In this document: in pieces, positions 14,598 to 22,463 of the stretch
How positions within the stretch are numbered: the first letter of the stretch is position 1
Layout: each line of letters starts with the position of its first letter
Assembly: GCA_964489015.1 (NCBI GenBank)
Contig: CAZAXD010000026.1
Span: 1 to 27,897 of the forward strand
From: JAPYWM01 sp964489015
Lineage (GTDB): Bacteria; Bacteroidota; Bacteroidia; SpSt-205
Length of the DNA stretch: 27,897 nt
Direction of reading: 5' to 3'
Translations under genes and position numbers: made by a program
The notes under the pieces: model-generated
Seen by the model: only the letters and a program-made list of their open reading frames with translations
Databases searched by the model: none
What the model was told of the DNA's origin: nothing

Positions 14598-15571
14598 AGG
14601 GGTTGATAGACAAAGCGTACCGTCCCCTTACGACCGCTAGCGTCGTAAAAGTCTACAAACTGTAACTTGTAGTAGGCCAGGTCTTCGACTTCTACCACAT
14701 AAAAGCGCGTAAAGTCGATCACATAGGTCCCCGTGTTGAAATCATAGCGTTTCCAGTCGAAGCCGATTTCGTCTCGGCGCGTCTGGAGGGTGATGAAGCT
14801 GAGGTCTTGATAGGTAAACGCTTCATAAGATCTCAGCGAGACGGGCACAGCAGCAGCTCGGCGACCTTCGGCCAAAAGTACTCCTAACACGGGATAATAG
14901 CGAAAAGCTTCGGGCTGGTCCGGATAGTAGTGCACATATCGCGTCAAGATCAAATCAAATGGCCAGGGGGGGCGAATGCTGACTGTATCCCCAGGTCGAT
15001 CTAAGGCCAGGTATAGCCGCTGGGCCGAACGAGGATAACGCCACTCGCCAATTAAGCGATTATCCAAAGTCCAGGCTTTTACCGCCAATCTGTCATTTTC
15101 GTAGGTAAACAGTAGCTTGGCATAACGGGCCGGACCGCGGTAAAAGATTTCACCCCGATCCCGATCTAGTAAAAGGTACACTCGGTCTCCTGCTTGAAGC
15201 GGCGCCACGGCAGGCGTATCGGGCAGGTCACACCGCCACCCCGTTAGCACCGTAGCATCTGAGATGCTGGCCCACTGAGTTGAATCAGTCACCACCGCCC
15301 ACGCATAGAGCGCCGCATTGAGCCACACCGCGTAACCACTGCTCGTCGGCACTAGCTCTAGATCCCAGGCAGCCCGAGCAACCTTGTGTACCCGTCCCTC
15401 TCGTAGCGACACAAAAGCTACGGTATCATACTCAGAGCCTAACGCCACCTCTAAAGCGAGACGCTCGCCATTCTCGGGAAGCTTCCAGGGCTTATCTGGT
15501 CTCAAGCAACCTGTCAAATCCCATACGAGAAAAAGCCCCAGTCCAGTAATAAGTCGCGCTGCCAGCTTCAT
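14594..15571 (-). CDS. HmuY-like haem-binding lipoprotein
   Basis: 325 residues. The N-terminus is a lipoprotein signal with a lipobox (LTGC, Cys about residue 22), so it is likely anchored in the outer membrane. The C-terminal 60 residues read IGFDWKRYDFNTGTY, then FYVVEVEDLAYYKLQFVDFY and KGTVRFVYQPL, the pattern of HmuY-family proteins (IGYDWK.YD ... YYKL.F..F ... G...F.Y). HmuY in Porphyromonas takes haem from host proteins and passes it to HmuR. The central region is unassigned. Third gene of the operon; its ATG overlaps the receptor stop. Whether it binds haem itself is inference. Confidence 0.75.
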   Translation of the reverse strand: MKLAARLITGLGLFLVWDLTGCLRPDKPWKLPENGERLALEVALGSEYDTVAFVSLREGRVHKVARAAWDLELVPTSSGYAVWLNAALYAWAVVTDSTQWASISDATVLTGWRCDLPDTPAVAPLQAGDRVYLLLDRDRGEIFYRGPARYAKLLFTYENDRLAVKAWTLDNRLIGEWRYPRSAQRLYLALDRPGDTVSIRPPWPFDLILTRYVHYYPDQPEAFRYYPVLGVLLAEGRRAAAVPVSLRSYEAFTYQDLSFITLQTRRDEIGFDWKRYDFNTGTYVIDFTRFYVVEVEDLAYYKLQFVDFYDASGRKGTVRFVYQPL

Positions 15572-17706
15572 AGTTGTCCTTTTTGTAAACTAACCGTTAG
15601 CCGGATAAATGCGAAGCGCCCCATGCCGATGGGCGCGGCAGCACCGCCACCTGAATGAACGCCACCCGCCAAATTTGCCTGTACTTGTCGAATATCAAAC
15701 AAGTTGCGAACGCCTACCAGTAAATGAACTGTATTTTTCCAGATAGAGCGACTGATAGTCACATCCATCCACGGAAAGGCCCCAATCCAGCGAAAAGCCA
15801 CGGTACCATCCTCCTGAGCTACGAAAATGGGCAGACGGCCATTGTACTTGAAAAAGATCGCCGCTGTGTAAGCACCTTGGGACAAGGTCCCGTTGAAGGC
15901 AGTCTCCCAAGCCCACTGATCTCCAGGATAGCGAGTGAAATTGGCACCAGCTTGCAGGGTATACCGTTTATATTTCCACTCAAGCTGCGGCTGGATACCC
16001 AGCGTCTGAAAGGCACTGATGTTGAAGTAGGTCGTGTAAAGGGTAACGGGGTCTAAAACCACGAGCTGAATGAGATTAGTTAGGTCGTTGTAAAAAGCGG
16101 AGGCAGAGAAGCGCCAGAGCATGCCGCGGGGCGTGAGGTGATTCCAGGTGAGAGCCGTGTGGAAATGATGGCTTCTCTCGGGTTGCAGGTCGGGGTTACC
16201 CTGAATGTTGTGATTGGTAAAGACCAAATACAGATACATTTCCCGCAGGGAAGGCGCCCGAAAGCCCCGACTATAGCCGCCCCGCCAGACCCAGCCGGAG
16301 CCAAGCTCGTAGCGGAAGTGAAACGAAGCTAGCAGAGGACTTGTAAATTGGGTATTGTAGGCCCAACGTAGGGCTGGACTGACAGTCAGCCGATCTATCA
16401 GGTGATATTTCAGGCTAAACCAGCTGGCGTAGTCACCCATGGTAGCAAGGCCGTTTCGGATGCGCAGCCCCTGTACGAGCTGATGGGTAAGCTCATGGCC
16501 CCACTGAACCTCACCCCGAGCCAATGTTCGGGTTAGAAAGCCACGAGTCCAGAAGTGCGTCTCAAGCGTGGAGTCCTGCTGCCCCTCCAACGGCACGAGC
16601 GTTTCCCGCAATGTGACGAGATCTTTATACACGACATTGCGGATGCGCTGCCACCCTAGCCAACCCACTTGCTGCTCCCAGCGCCAGTGGGGCGATAGCT
16701 TCCAGCTCAGATGCGCATGCGGTAACCACCGACGGGTGTAATAGTACTCATCTAAGGCGTACACTCGATAAGGCGTAATAGTTGGCTCCTTGAGGTTGTA
16801 AAAGGTTTCCCACAGCAAAGACAGTTGGAGGCGTATACGCAGCGCATCGGAGGGTCGAAACTGATAAAGTCCGCTAAGATTGTACTGCTCACGGGGTCGC
16901 CAGAGTCGCGCGCGAAGCCGCTCTGGATCTGGATCCCATCCCCCGAAAAAGTACCGGCCGCCACTTAGGTGCAAGCGATGCCGAGCCGGACCACCTGTAG
17001 CACTAAACTGCGCATCATAAACGCCCACGCTTTCATAGTGCAGGCGAGCACGAGCCTCCCATTGGCAGCGACTCTCCCGTGTAATGAGGTTGACCACGCC
17101 GCCCAGCGCATCCGTACCATAAAGGACGCTCATGGGTCCTTCGACAATCTCGACGCGGTCGACCTCTGAGAGGGGAAGTTGTGCTAAATCCACGCTGCCA
17201 CCTACCCGGCCTACCACCGGCACCCCATCCACTAAGACCTTGATGTTTTGGCCGGAAAGTCCTTGCAATTGGAGAAAAGAGCCTAAGTTGGGATCTTGTT
17301 GAAGGCGCACATTGAGCTCGGTAGCGAGTAAATGCGGCAAATACAAGGCGCCCTGCGCTTGAATACGCTCTGCCGAAAGGATGCGCATCGGCTGCAGGCT
17401 CTGGATAGCCGGTATGGGGACAGATTGACCCGTGATGACATTCTCCTCTAGCCGATATTCTAAGCGCTGCAGAATGACCTGACCCGGGACTAGAGCTGTA
17501 CCCACCCATGGCTTATACCCCGTGGCCTCGACGCGAACGGTATGAGTCCCGGCTGACAAATGCGCTCGACCTACAGAGTCAGCTTCTAGGGGCTTCTTTT
17601 GCCCTGTTACATAAAGGCGAGCGCCCGGCACGGGCAGGTTCTCCTCGTCTACGACTTGGAGAACCTGCCCCCAGGCAATTAGGATGAGCAGCGGCCAGCA
17701 GCGCAT
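15568..17706 (-). CDS. TonB-dependent outer-membrane receptor (HmuR-like, haem type)
   Basis: 712 residues. A signal peptide (MRCWPLLILIAWG) is followed by a carboxypeptidase-regulatory-like domain (QVVDEENLPVPGARLYV..., about 16-90), then a plug with LPHLLATELNVRLQQDP, LVDGVPVVGR, VEIVEGPMSVLYGTDALGG and VVNLITRE. The barrel contains FRAPSLREMY and GNPDLQPERSHHF (about residues 480-510), the FRAP and NPDL boxes typical of haem receptors. The flanking HmuY-domain genes support haem as substrate. GTG 17709 is possible but ATG 17706 gives the better signal peptide; the upstream stop TAG, GTG and ATG are packed together. Confidence 0.85.
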   Translation of the reverse strand: MRCWPLLILIAWGQVLQVVDEENLPVPGARLYVTGQKKPLEADSVGRAHLSAGTHTVRVEATGYKPWVGTALVPGQVILQRLEYRLEENVITGQSVPIPAIQSLQPMRILSAERIQAQGALYLPHLLATELNVRLQQDPNLGSFLQLQGLSGQNIKVLVDGVPVVGRVGGSVDLAQLPLSEVDRVEIVEGPMSVLYGTDALGGVVNLITRESRCQWEARARLHYESVGVYDAQFSATGGPARHRLHLSGGRYFFGGWDPDPERLRARLWRPREQYNLSGLYQFRPSDALRIRLQLSLLWETFYNLKEPTITPYRVYALDEYYYTRRWLPHAHLSWKLSPHWRWEQQVGWLGWQRIRNVVYKDLVTLRETLVPLEGQQDSTLETHFWTRGFLTRTLARGEVQWGHELTHQLVQGLRIRNGLATMGDYASWFSLKYHLIDRLTVSPALRWAYNTQFTSPLLASFHFRYELGSGWVWRGGYSRGFRAPSLREMYLYLVFTNHNIQGNPDLQPERSHHFHTALTWNHLTPRGMLWRFSASAFYNDLTNLIQLVVLDPVTLYTTYFNISAFQTLGIQPQLEWKYKRYTLQAGANFTRYPGDQWAWETAFNGTLSQGAYTAAIFFKYNGRLPIFVAQEDGTVAFRWIGAFPWMDVTISRSIWKNTVHLLVGVRNLFDIRQVQANLAGGVHSGGGAAAPIGMGRFAFIRLTVSLQKGQL

Positions 17707-17708
17707 CA

Positions 17709-18989
17709 CTATTCAAACAAAATGTGAACAAGGCCGACCGCCTGAGCCGTGCGAGCTTCTAAGAGATACAGCCCCGCCGGCCAATTTCCGCGCGGGACAT
17801 AAAAGAAGCCCTCAGCAAGGCTCTGACCCTGCCAAACAACCTGTCCCGTGTGAGTGTAAAGCTTATAGGACACAGGCGCGCCGGTTTCACCCGCATAAAC
17901 CCATATTCCATCCGTAGCCGGATTGGGATAAGCCACCACCGGCAAACGAGACCCCTCACCACGCAAGCTCGCTACGCTCCCCAAGCGCTTCCGTTCTAAG
18001 ATGGTATACCGCACGACGGTACTGCCCGCCGTAGAATCTCCAAACCCTACAAAGCGCAGACGCCAAATATCACCGCTGCGCGTGCGCACCAGGTAATAAA
18101 CCGTATCCGCCAAAAGCCACTGATTAGAGGTCATGTCGTACCGCTTCCAGTTGTAGCCGATGGTATTGATAGCGGAGGCATAGGACGCCGCAGCATAGTC
18201 GATGGTATCGGGGTTTGCACTGGAAGAGAGGGGCTTACGGCTTACGATTATCTGGCGGTTTTGCAGCGCGCCGATTACCACGTAAGGCGTGCCCGACGGC
18301 GGCAAAAGCGTGAGGTAAGGCGTGAAGACCAGATCCCACAAAGAGTCCACAGGCTCCAGATTGCGCGCTTGGTCGTTTAGCACATCGTAATACACAAAGC
18401 CGCGACGAGGTGCTAGGGATTTAGCGACTTGGGCACTAACCTCGGCGCTGCCATCCAGGTTCGCATGTTTGAGGTAATAAATCCCACTTTGCAGCCGCTC
18501 TAACCAGAGCTTCTTATAGGAGCCGTTAGGCAAGCGAAGTATATATAACGAGTCACCCGTGATAGCGTGCGTAGTGAAATTATAAGTACCCCAGCCGAGA
18601 TCAAAGGAATCCTGGGGATTGGCGGTTAGATTGAAGCCACCTCGGCTCCAGCTCGTATCACTGTCATACAGGCGCTCCAGTGTGTCGCCCAGAACCAGCG
18701 CGCTCCAGTCTGCAGTGGTAGCAGGCCGGCTAGTGCGCCACACTGTAACCCCCACCCCATGGTTAGCCCGGATCGCCGCCGTGAAGCCAGGAATCTCAAA
18801 AGCCAGATGCCAGCTCGTAGTAAGCGCTGTATCCAGGCGCCACCCATCACTAAGTCGGTAAAATACGAGCCGGTACGGGTCCGTTGGAGCGGATTGTACT
18901 CGCAAAGTCAATGTGTCTCGAAATGTCTGGCCATGAGCCAGGCCCAGTACTGCTATGCCCAAGAGAAGGGCTATTACACGTGTACGCAT
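17709..18989 (-). CDS. HmuY-domain protein with type IX secretion sorting domain
   Basis: 426 residues from the ATG at 18989. A signal peptide (MRTRVIALLLGIAVLGLAHG) precedes two or more beta-rich segments. Around residues 260-345 the HmuY-like pattern appears: IGYNWKRYDMTSNQW, VYYLVRTRSGDIWRLRFVGF, then VVRYTILERK. The last 75 residues are a T9SS type A sorting domain: AYPNPATDGIWVYAGE ... YKLYTHTGQVVWQG ... LPAGLYLLEA-like pattern. So it should be secreted to the cell surface. The start at 18989 is fixed by the TACCTTTG box seven bases upstream; an earlier ATG at 19010 would lie upstream of the box. First gene of the haem-like operon. Confidence 0.78.
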   Translation of the reverse strand: MRTRVIALLLGIAVLGLAHGQTFRDTLTLRVQSAPTDPYRLVFYRLSDGWRLDTALTTSWHLAFEIPGFTAAIRANHGVGVTVWRTSRPATTADWSALVLGDTLERLYDSDTSWSRGGFNLTANPQDSFDLGWGTYNFTTHAITGDSLYILRLPNGSYKKLWLERLQSGIYYLKHANLDGSAEVSAQVAKSLAPRRGFVYYDVLNDQARNLEPVDSLWDLVFTPYLTLLPPSGTPYVVIGALQNRQIIVSRKPLSSSANPDTIDYAAASYASAINTIGYNWKRYDMTSNQWLLADTVYYLVRTRSGDIWRLRFVGFGDSTAGSTVVRYTILERKRLGSVASLRGEGSRLPVVAYPNPATDGIWVYAGETGAPVSYKLYTHTGQVVWQGQSLAEGFFYVPRGNWPAGLYLLEARTAQAVGLVHILFE

Positions 18990-18996
18990 ATCGGTG

Positions 18997-19024
18997 CAAA
19001 GGTATGGCAATTCTTTGGACTCAA
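18997..19024 (-). promoter_or_regulatory. Promoter of the HmuY/receptor operon
   Basis: On the reverse strand TACCTTTG (18997-19004) lies seven bases before the ATG at 18989, and a TTG (19022-19024) lies 17 bases further upstream, the same spacing as at acpP. This is a second full -33/-7 match. Confidence 0.72.
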
Positions 19025-19067
19025 TCCAAATAAGCGAATGCTGGTCTGGTGCGAAAAAAAAAACTCG

Positions 19068-19075
19068 TAGCTTTG
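19068..19075 (+). promoter_or_regulatory. Promoter -7 box TAGCTTTG of ndk
   Basis: TAGCTTTG followed by six bases and ATG 19082. A run of ten A (19054-19063) lies just upstream, in the promoter spacer. Confidence 0.65.
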
Positions 19076-19081
19076 TGGGCC

Positions 19082-19528
19082 ATGAGCCACATGGAGAGGA
19101 CCCTAGGACTCATCAAGCCCGACGCCATGGAAGCTGGCTTAGCGGGCCGGATTTTAGACGATATCCTGCAAGCTGGCTTTCGTTTGGTGGCGCTCCGCCT
19201 GCTGACACTAAGCCGAGCCCAAGCAGAGGCTTTTTATGCTGCACACCAAAGCAAACCCTTTTTTGAGTCGTTAGTGCGCTTTATGACGAGCGGCCCTGTG
19301 ATAGCCTTCGTGCTTGAGAAGGACGGGGCGATTGAAACCTATCGGACCCTCATGGGCGCGACTAACCCGGCCCAAGCAGCCCCCGACACCCTTCGTGCCA
19401 AATATGCCCAATCAATCGAGCGAAACGCCGTGCACGGTTCAGACAGCCCCGAAGCGGCCGCCCGTGAGATCGCTTTCTTTTTCCCGGCTTGCGAGCTCTC
19501 AGCAGTAACGGCCTATTCCCACGTGTGA
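19082..19528 (+). CDS. ndk: Nucleoside-diphosphate kinase
   Basis: 148 residues from ATG 19082. It begins ERTLGLIKPDAME, the NDK signature, and has the active-site NAVHGSDS with the phosphoryl-accepting His118. It equilibrates NDP and NTP pools. The longer reading from 19049 adds 11 residues encoded by the A-run and the promoter box, so it is rejected. Followed two bases later by the dehydrogenase gene. Confidence 0.96.
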   Translation: MSHMERTLGLIKPDAMEAGLAGRILDDILQAGFRLVALRLLTLSRAQAEAFYAAHQSKPFFESLVRFMTSGPVIAFVLEKDGAIETYRTLMGATNPAQAAPDTLRAKYAQSIERNAVHGSDSPEAAAREIAFFFPACELSAVTAYSHV

Positions 19529-19530
19529 CT

Positions 19531-20625
19531 ATGGGCGTTTTTGACCTAGTAACGGACCTAGGCCATCAAGAGGTCGTCTTTTGTCACGAACCCAATCTAG
19601 GCCTGAGGGCGATTATTGCCATCCATGACACGACGTTAGGGCCCGCGCTAGGGGGGGTACGCTTCTGGCCTTACCAGTCCGAAGAGGAAGCCCTGCATGA
19701 TGTGCTGCGTCTGTCGCGAGGCATGACGTATAAAGCTGCCATTAGCGGCCTCAACCTGGGCGGCGGTAAAGCGGTCATTTTGGGAGATCCGCACCTTCTC
19801 AAAAGTGAGGCCCTTATGCGCCGCTTTGGCCAGTTTGTAGAAGGCTTAGGGGGGCGCTATATCACCGCCGAAGACATGGGCGTTTCTGTCCAGGACATGG
19901 CCTTCATCCGCGCAGAGACCCGGTACGTCACCGGTCTCCCCGAAGAAATGGGTGGAAGCGGCGACCCTTCACCTGTCACCGCTTATGGGGTATACCTGGC
20001 TATGAAGGCCACCTGGAAAAAGCTCACCGGCTCAGAGGCCCTTACCGGCGTCAAAGTGCTCATTCAAGGCCTGGGGAAAGTAGGCTGGGCACTGGCCGAA
20101 CTGCTCCACAAAGAAAAAGCCACCTTGTATGCCACGGATCTCAGTGCAGCCCAGCTCGAAGAGGCCCGTAGCCGTTACGGCATCCTCCCTATTGCGCCTG
20201 ATGAGTGGCATCTCCAGCCGGTGGATATCTTAGCCCCTTGCGCTCGGGGAGCTACCCTCAATGAAAATACGATTCCACACCTCCAATGCGCTGCCATCGT
20301 CGGCTCTGCCAATAACCAGTTGGCTGATGAGGAGGCAGATAGCCATCGCTTGGCCGTTCGGGGTATTTTGTACGCGCCGGACTTTCTCATCAACGCAGGT
20401 GGACTCATTAATGTATACACCGAGCTGGAAGGCTACAACCGGAAGCGAGCCTTGTCGCGTACCGAGTACATCTATCAGGCGCTTTTGCATGTCTTTACGG
20501 CCGCTGAAAAGCGTGACATCACCCCTCATCATGCCGCTATGCAGCTCGCGCAAGAACGAATTAGTGCGATTGCGCAGCTCCGAGTCCGTCAACCCGCTCA
20601 CCCCGCTTCCCTTTCCTTAGCTTAG
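19531..20625 (+). CDS. Leucine dehydrogenase family (Glu/Leu/Phe/Val dehydrogenase)
   Basis: 364 residues, the length of leucine dehydrogenases. Lys68 in GMTYKAA and Lys80 in LNLGGGKAVI are the substrate and catalytic lysines; GGVR (42 region) is also conserved. The NAD-binding domain begins IQGLGKVGWALAELL, with a GxGxxG motif, and NAGGLINVY lies near the end. It deaminates branched-chain amino acids to keto acids. ATG 19531 is chosen because it follows the ndk stop directly; the upstream start at 19489 lies inside ndk. Leu versus Phe or Val preference cannot be decided. Confidence 0.92.
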   Translation: MGVFDLVTDLGHQEVVFCHEPNLGLRAIIAIHDTTLGPALGGVRFWPYQSEEEALHDVLRLSRGMTYKAAISGLNLGGGKAVILGDPHLLKSEALMRRFGQFVEGLGGRYITAEDMGVSVQDMAFIRAETRYVTGLPEEMGGSGDPSPVTAYGVYLAMKATWKKLTGSEALTGVKVLIQGLGKVGWALAELLHKEKATLYATDLSAAQLEEARSRYGILPIAPDEWHLQPVDILAPCARGATLNENTIPHLQCAAIVGSANNQLADEEADSHRLAVRGILYAPDFLINAGGLINVYTELEGYNRKRALSRTEYIYQALLHVFTAAEKRDITPHHAAMQLAQERISAIAQLRVRQPAHPASLSLA

Positions 20626-20642
20626 AAAACCCAGAACCACGT

Positions 20643-21155
20643 ATGACTAACTTAGAGTGGAGCGAGAATCCCACTACGCCAGAATCGACAGCGCCCATCA
20701 TTGTGCCGCGTCACAAGATTCGCGTTCGGGTCATGCAGGCCTTGTATGCCCACTTTCTCAGCGAGACGCCCCCGGATGAGGTTTTTGCGCACATCCTCCA
20801 GGAGATTTATGAAGCGGCCCTGGCAGAGGCTCCTCACAATGCCGAGTTTCTCAAAGAACTTTACTTCGGCACGGTGCAAAACCTAGCAACCTATCAGGCC
20901 CTCATCGAAAAGCACCTCGTAGGCTGGACCTGGAACCGCCTATTCATGGTAGATAAATGCATCCTGCTGTGCGGCGTTCATGAAATGACCCACTGCGCGG
21001 ATATCCCCTTGCGCGTCACCCTCAATGAGTGGATCGAAATCGCGAAAGCCTATGGCACGCCCCGCAGCGCCGGATTCGTCAACGGAATATTAGATGCCAC
21101 CCGACGGACCTTAGCGCAGGACCCGACTAGCCTCGTCGCTCAAAAGCCTTTATAA
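20643..21155 (+). CDS. nusB: Transcription antitermination factor NusB
   Basis: 170 residues. The helical NusB core starts RHKIRVRVMQALYAHFL and ends IPLRVTLNEWIEIAKAYGTP then FVNGILDATRR, the most conserved stretch of NusB. It acts in rRNA antitermination with NusE/S10. An N-terminal leader of about 23 residues precedes the core. Likely co-transcribed with the dehydrogenase. Its stop codon abuts that of the convergent mnmA. Confidence 0.95.
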   Translation: MTNLEWSENPTTPESTAPIIVPRHKIRVRVMQALYAHFLSETPPDEVFAHILQEIYEAALAEAPHNAEFLKELYFGTVQNLATYQALIEKHLVGWTWNRLFMVDKCILLCGVHEMTHCADIPLRVTLNEWIEIAKAYGTPRSAGFVNGILDATRRTLAQDPTSLVAQKPL

Positions 21156-22229
21156 AATCCACCCTCCTACTACGAGGTCTTCCCCCTCGTAAGCGACAGC
21201 GGCTTGCCCCGGCGTGATGGCTTTGACGCTGCTGTGAAAAACAACCTTTAAGCGCTCTCCCGGACCCTGGTACAAGCGCGCGGTGTGACCAGGGTCCATG
21301 TGACGAATCTTGACCGTCACAGGATACCCCTCGTAAGGCAAGGCAGGGTATTTGTGCCATACAGGCTGATCCATTTCTAACGTATGCTGATAGAGATACT
21401 TCTCAGGGCCAATCACTAACGTATTGGTCTCAGGGTGAATCTCTATGACGTAATGAGGCTTCCCCAGGGCAGGGAGACCGCGGCGTTGGCCTATGGTGTA
21501 AAAGGGATATCCGGCATGTTGACCGACTACGTCTCCTGTCTCTTTGTGAATAATCGGCCCTCCAGCTAACGCCGCTACCTGTTCTGGCTGACGCTTCCTA
21601 ATAAAGGCGCGATAGTCACCCTCCGGCACAAAGCAAATCTCATAAGAGTCCTTCTTTCGTGCTAAGCGGTCTAGTCCCCAGGCGGCAGCTAAAGCGCGCA
21701 CTTCCGGCTTGGTGCGCGTGCCCAGCGGAAAAAGGGTGCGCGCCAGCACCGCCTGGGATAAGCCCCACAAGACATAAGATTGATCCTTGCTTAGGTCGCG
21801 TCCACGCTGGATAAAGTATCGCCCCTGCGCCCAACCCACCCGCGCATAATGCCCAGTCGCTAGCTTCTCGCAGCCTAATTGCAAAGCTCGACGATACAAG
21901 ACATCCCACTTGATGTACGTATTGCACAAGATACAGGGATTAGGCGTCCGACCCGCCAGGTAAGCCTCCACAAAATCCTCAATCACCCGCTCCCCAAATT
22001 CACCTCGTAGATCCAGTACATAATGGGGGAAGCCGTACTGTACCGCTACGATTCGCGCATCATTGATATCGTCTAAGTTGCAACAGCCAGTAGCCTTTCG
22101 GGCCGTACTGGGCGTGTCGTGGGCCCACGTCTTCATGGTCACCCCTACCACGTCATGGCCTTCCCGTGCCAAGAGCGCTGCCGTCACACTGCTATCTACG
22201 CCGCCACTCATGGCTACTAATACCCGCAT
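21150..22229 (-). CDS. mnmA: tRNA-specific 2-thiouridylase MnmA
   Basis: 359 residues. SGGVDSS (8-14) is the PP-loop that binds ATP; Cys102 in PCILCN and Cys199 in EICF are the two catalytic cysteines, and GHYAR (126-130) is conserved. It thiolates U34 of Lys, Glu and Gln tRNAs. Full length and normal. A TTATTTTG four bases before the ATG could be a weak promoter box. Convergent with nusB: the stops are adjacent at 21150-21155. Confidence 0.96.
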   Translation of the reverse strand: MRVLVAMSGGVDSSVTAALLAREGHDVVGVTMKTWAHDTPSTARKATGCCNLDDINDARIVAVQYGFPHYVLDLRGEFGERVIEDFVEAYLAGRTPNPCILCNTYIKWDVLYRRALQLGCEKLATGHYARVGWAQGRYFIQRGRDLSKDQSYVLWGLSQAVLARTLFPLGTRTKPEVRALAAAWGLDRLARKKDSYEICFVPEGDYRAFIRKRQPEQVAALAGGPIIHKETGDVVGQHAGYPFYTIGQRRGLPALGKPHYVIEIHPETNTLVIGPEKYLYQHTLEMDQPVWHKYPALPYEGYPVTVKIRHMDPGHTARLYQGPGERLKVVFHSSVKAITPGQAAVAYEGEDLVVGGWIL

Positions 22230-22253
22230 ACCTCAAAATAACAAAATCAGCGC

Positions 22254-22328
22254 CTCACCGACACGTAGCACCCTTTCACCACTCACCTAGCGTAGTTTAC
22301 CGCTGAGAAGACTTTCTTTACCACTGAG
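22254..22328. repeat. Three to four imperfect 21-base tandem units upstream of mnmA
   Basis: Units starting at 22275, 22296 and 22317 read TTCACCACTCAC, TTTACCGCTGAG and TTTACCACTGAG, each 21 bases from the last; a weaker unit starts at 22254. The spacing is two helical turns, so all cores face the same side. Possible regulator sites, or a degenerating tandem repeat. Confidence 0.45.
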
Positions 22329-22422
22329 TCAAAAGCCCTTGGTCAGTCGCCCTCTCACTACCGAACTTTGAAGTGAAAACGTTATTTGTGCCCCTAAAGC
22401 GGAAGCAGCAGCAAGCCCAGGC

Positions 22423-22450
22423 GGTTGAGCTCCCTTCGGGTTGAGCTCCC
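22423..22450. repeat. 12-base direct repeat able to form a hairpin
   Basis: GGTTGAGCTCCC occurs at 22423-22434 and again at 22439-22450, separated by TTCG. Because GAGCTC is self-complementary, the pair can fold as GAGCTC-CC-TTCG-GG-TT-GAGCTC. A T-run follows on the + strand, but no + gene ends here. It lies just after the stop of the TonB receptor on the - strand, where it may act as a transcript end. Confidence 0.4.
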
Positions 22451-22463
22451 GTCTGTTTTTTAT

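Noticed and set aside
17033..17509. 158-residue reverse-strand ORF
   Set aside because: Alternate frame of the TonB receptor plug; Arg/Gly/Pro-rich composition is typical of shadow frames in GC-rich genes.
22356..22371. GAACTTTG as a + strand promoter
   Set aside because: One mismatch and no + strand gene follows.
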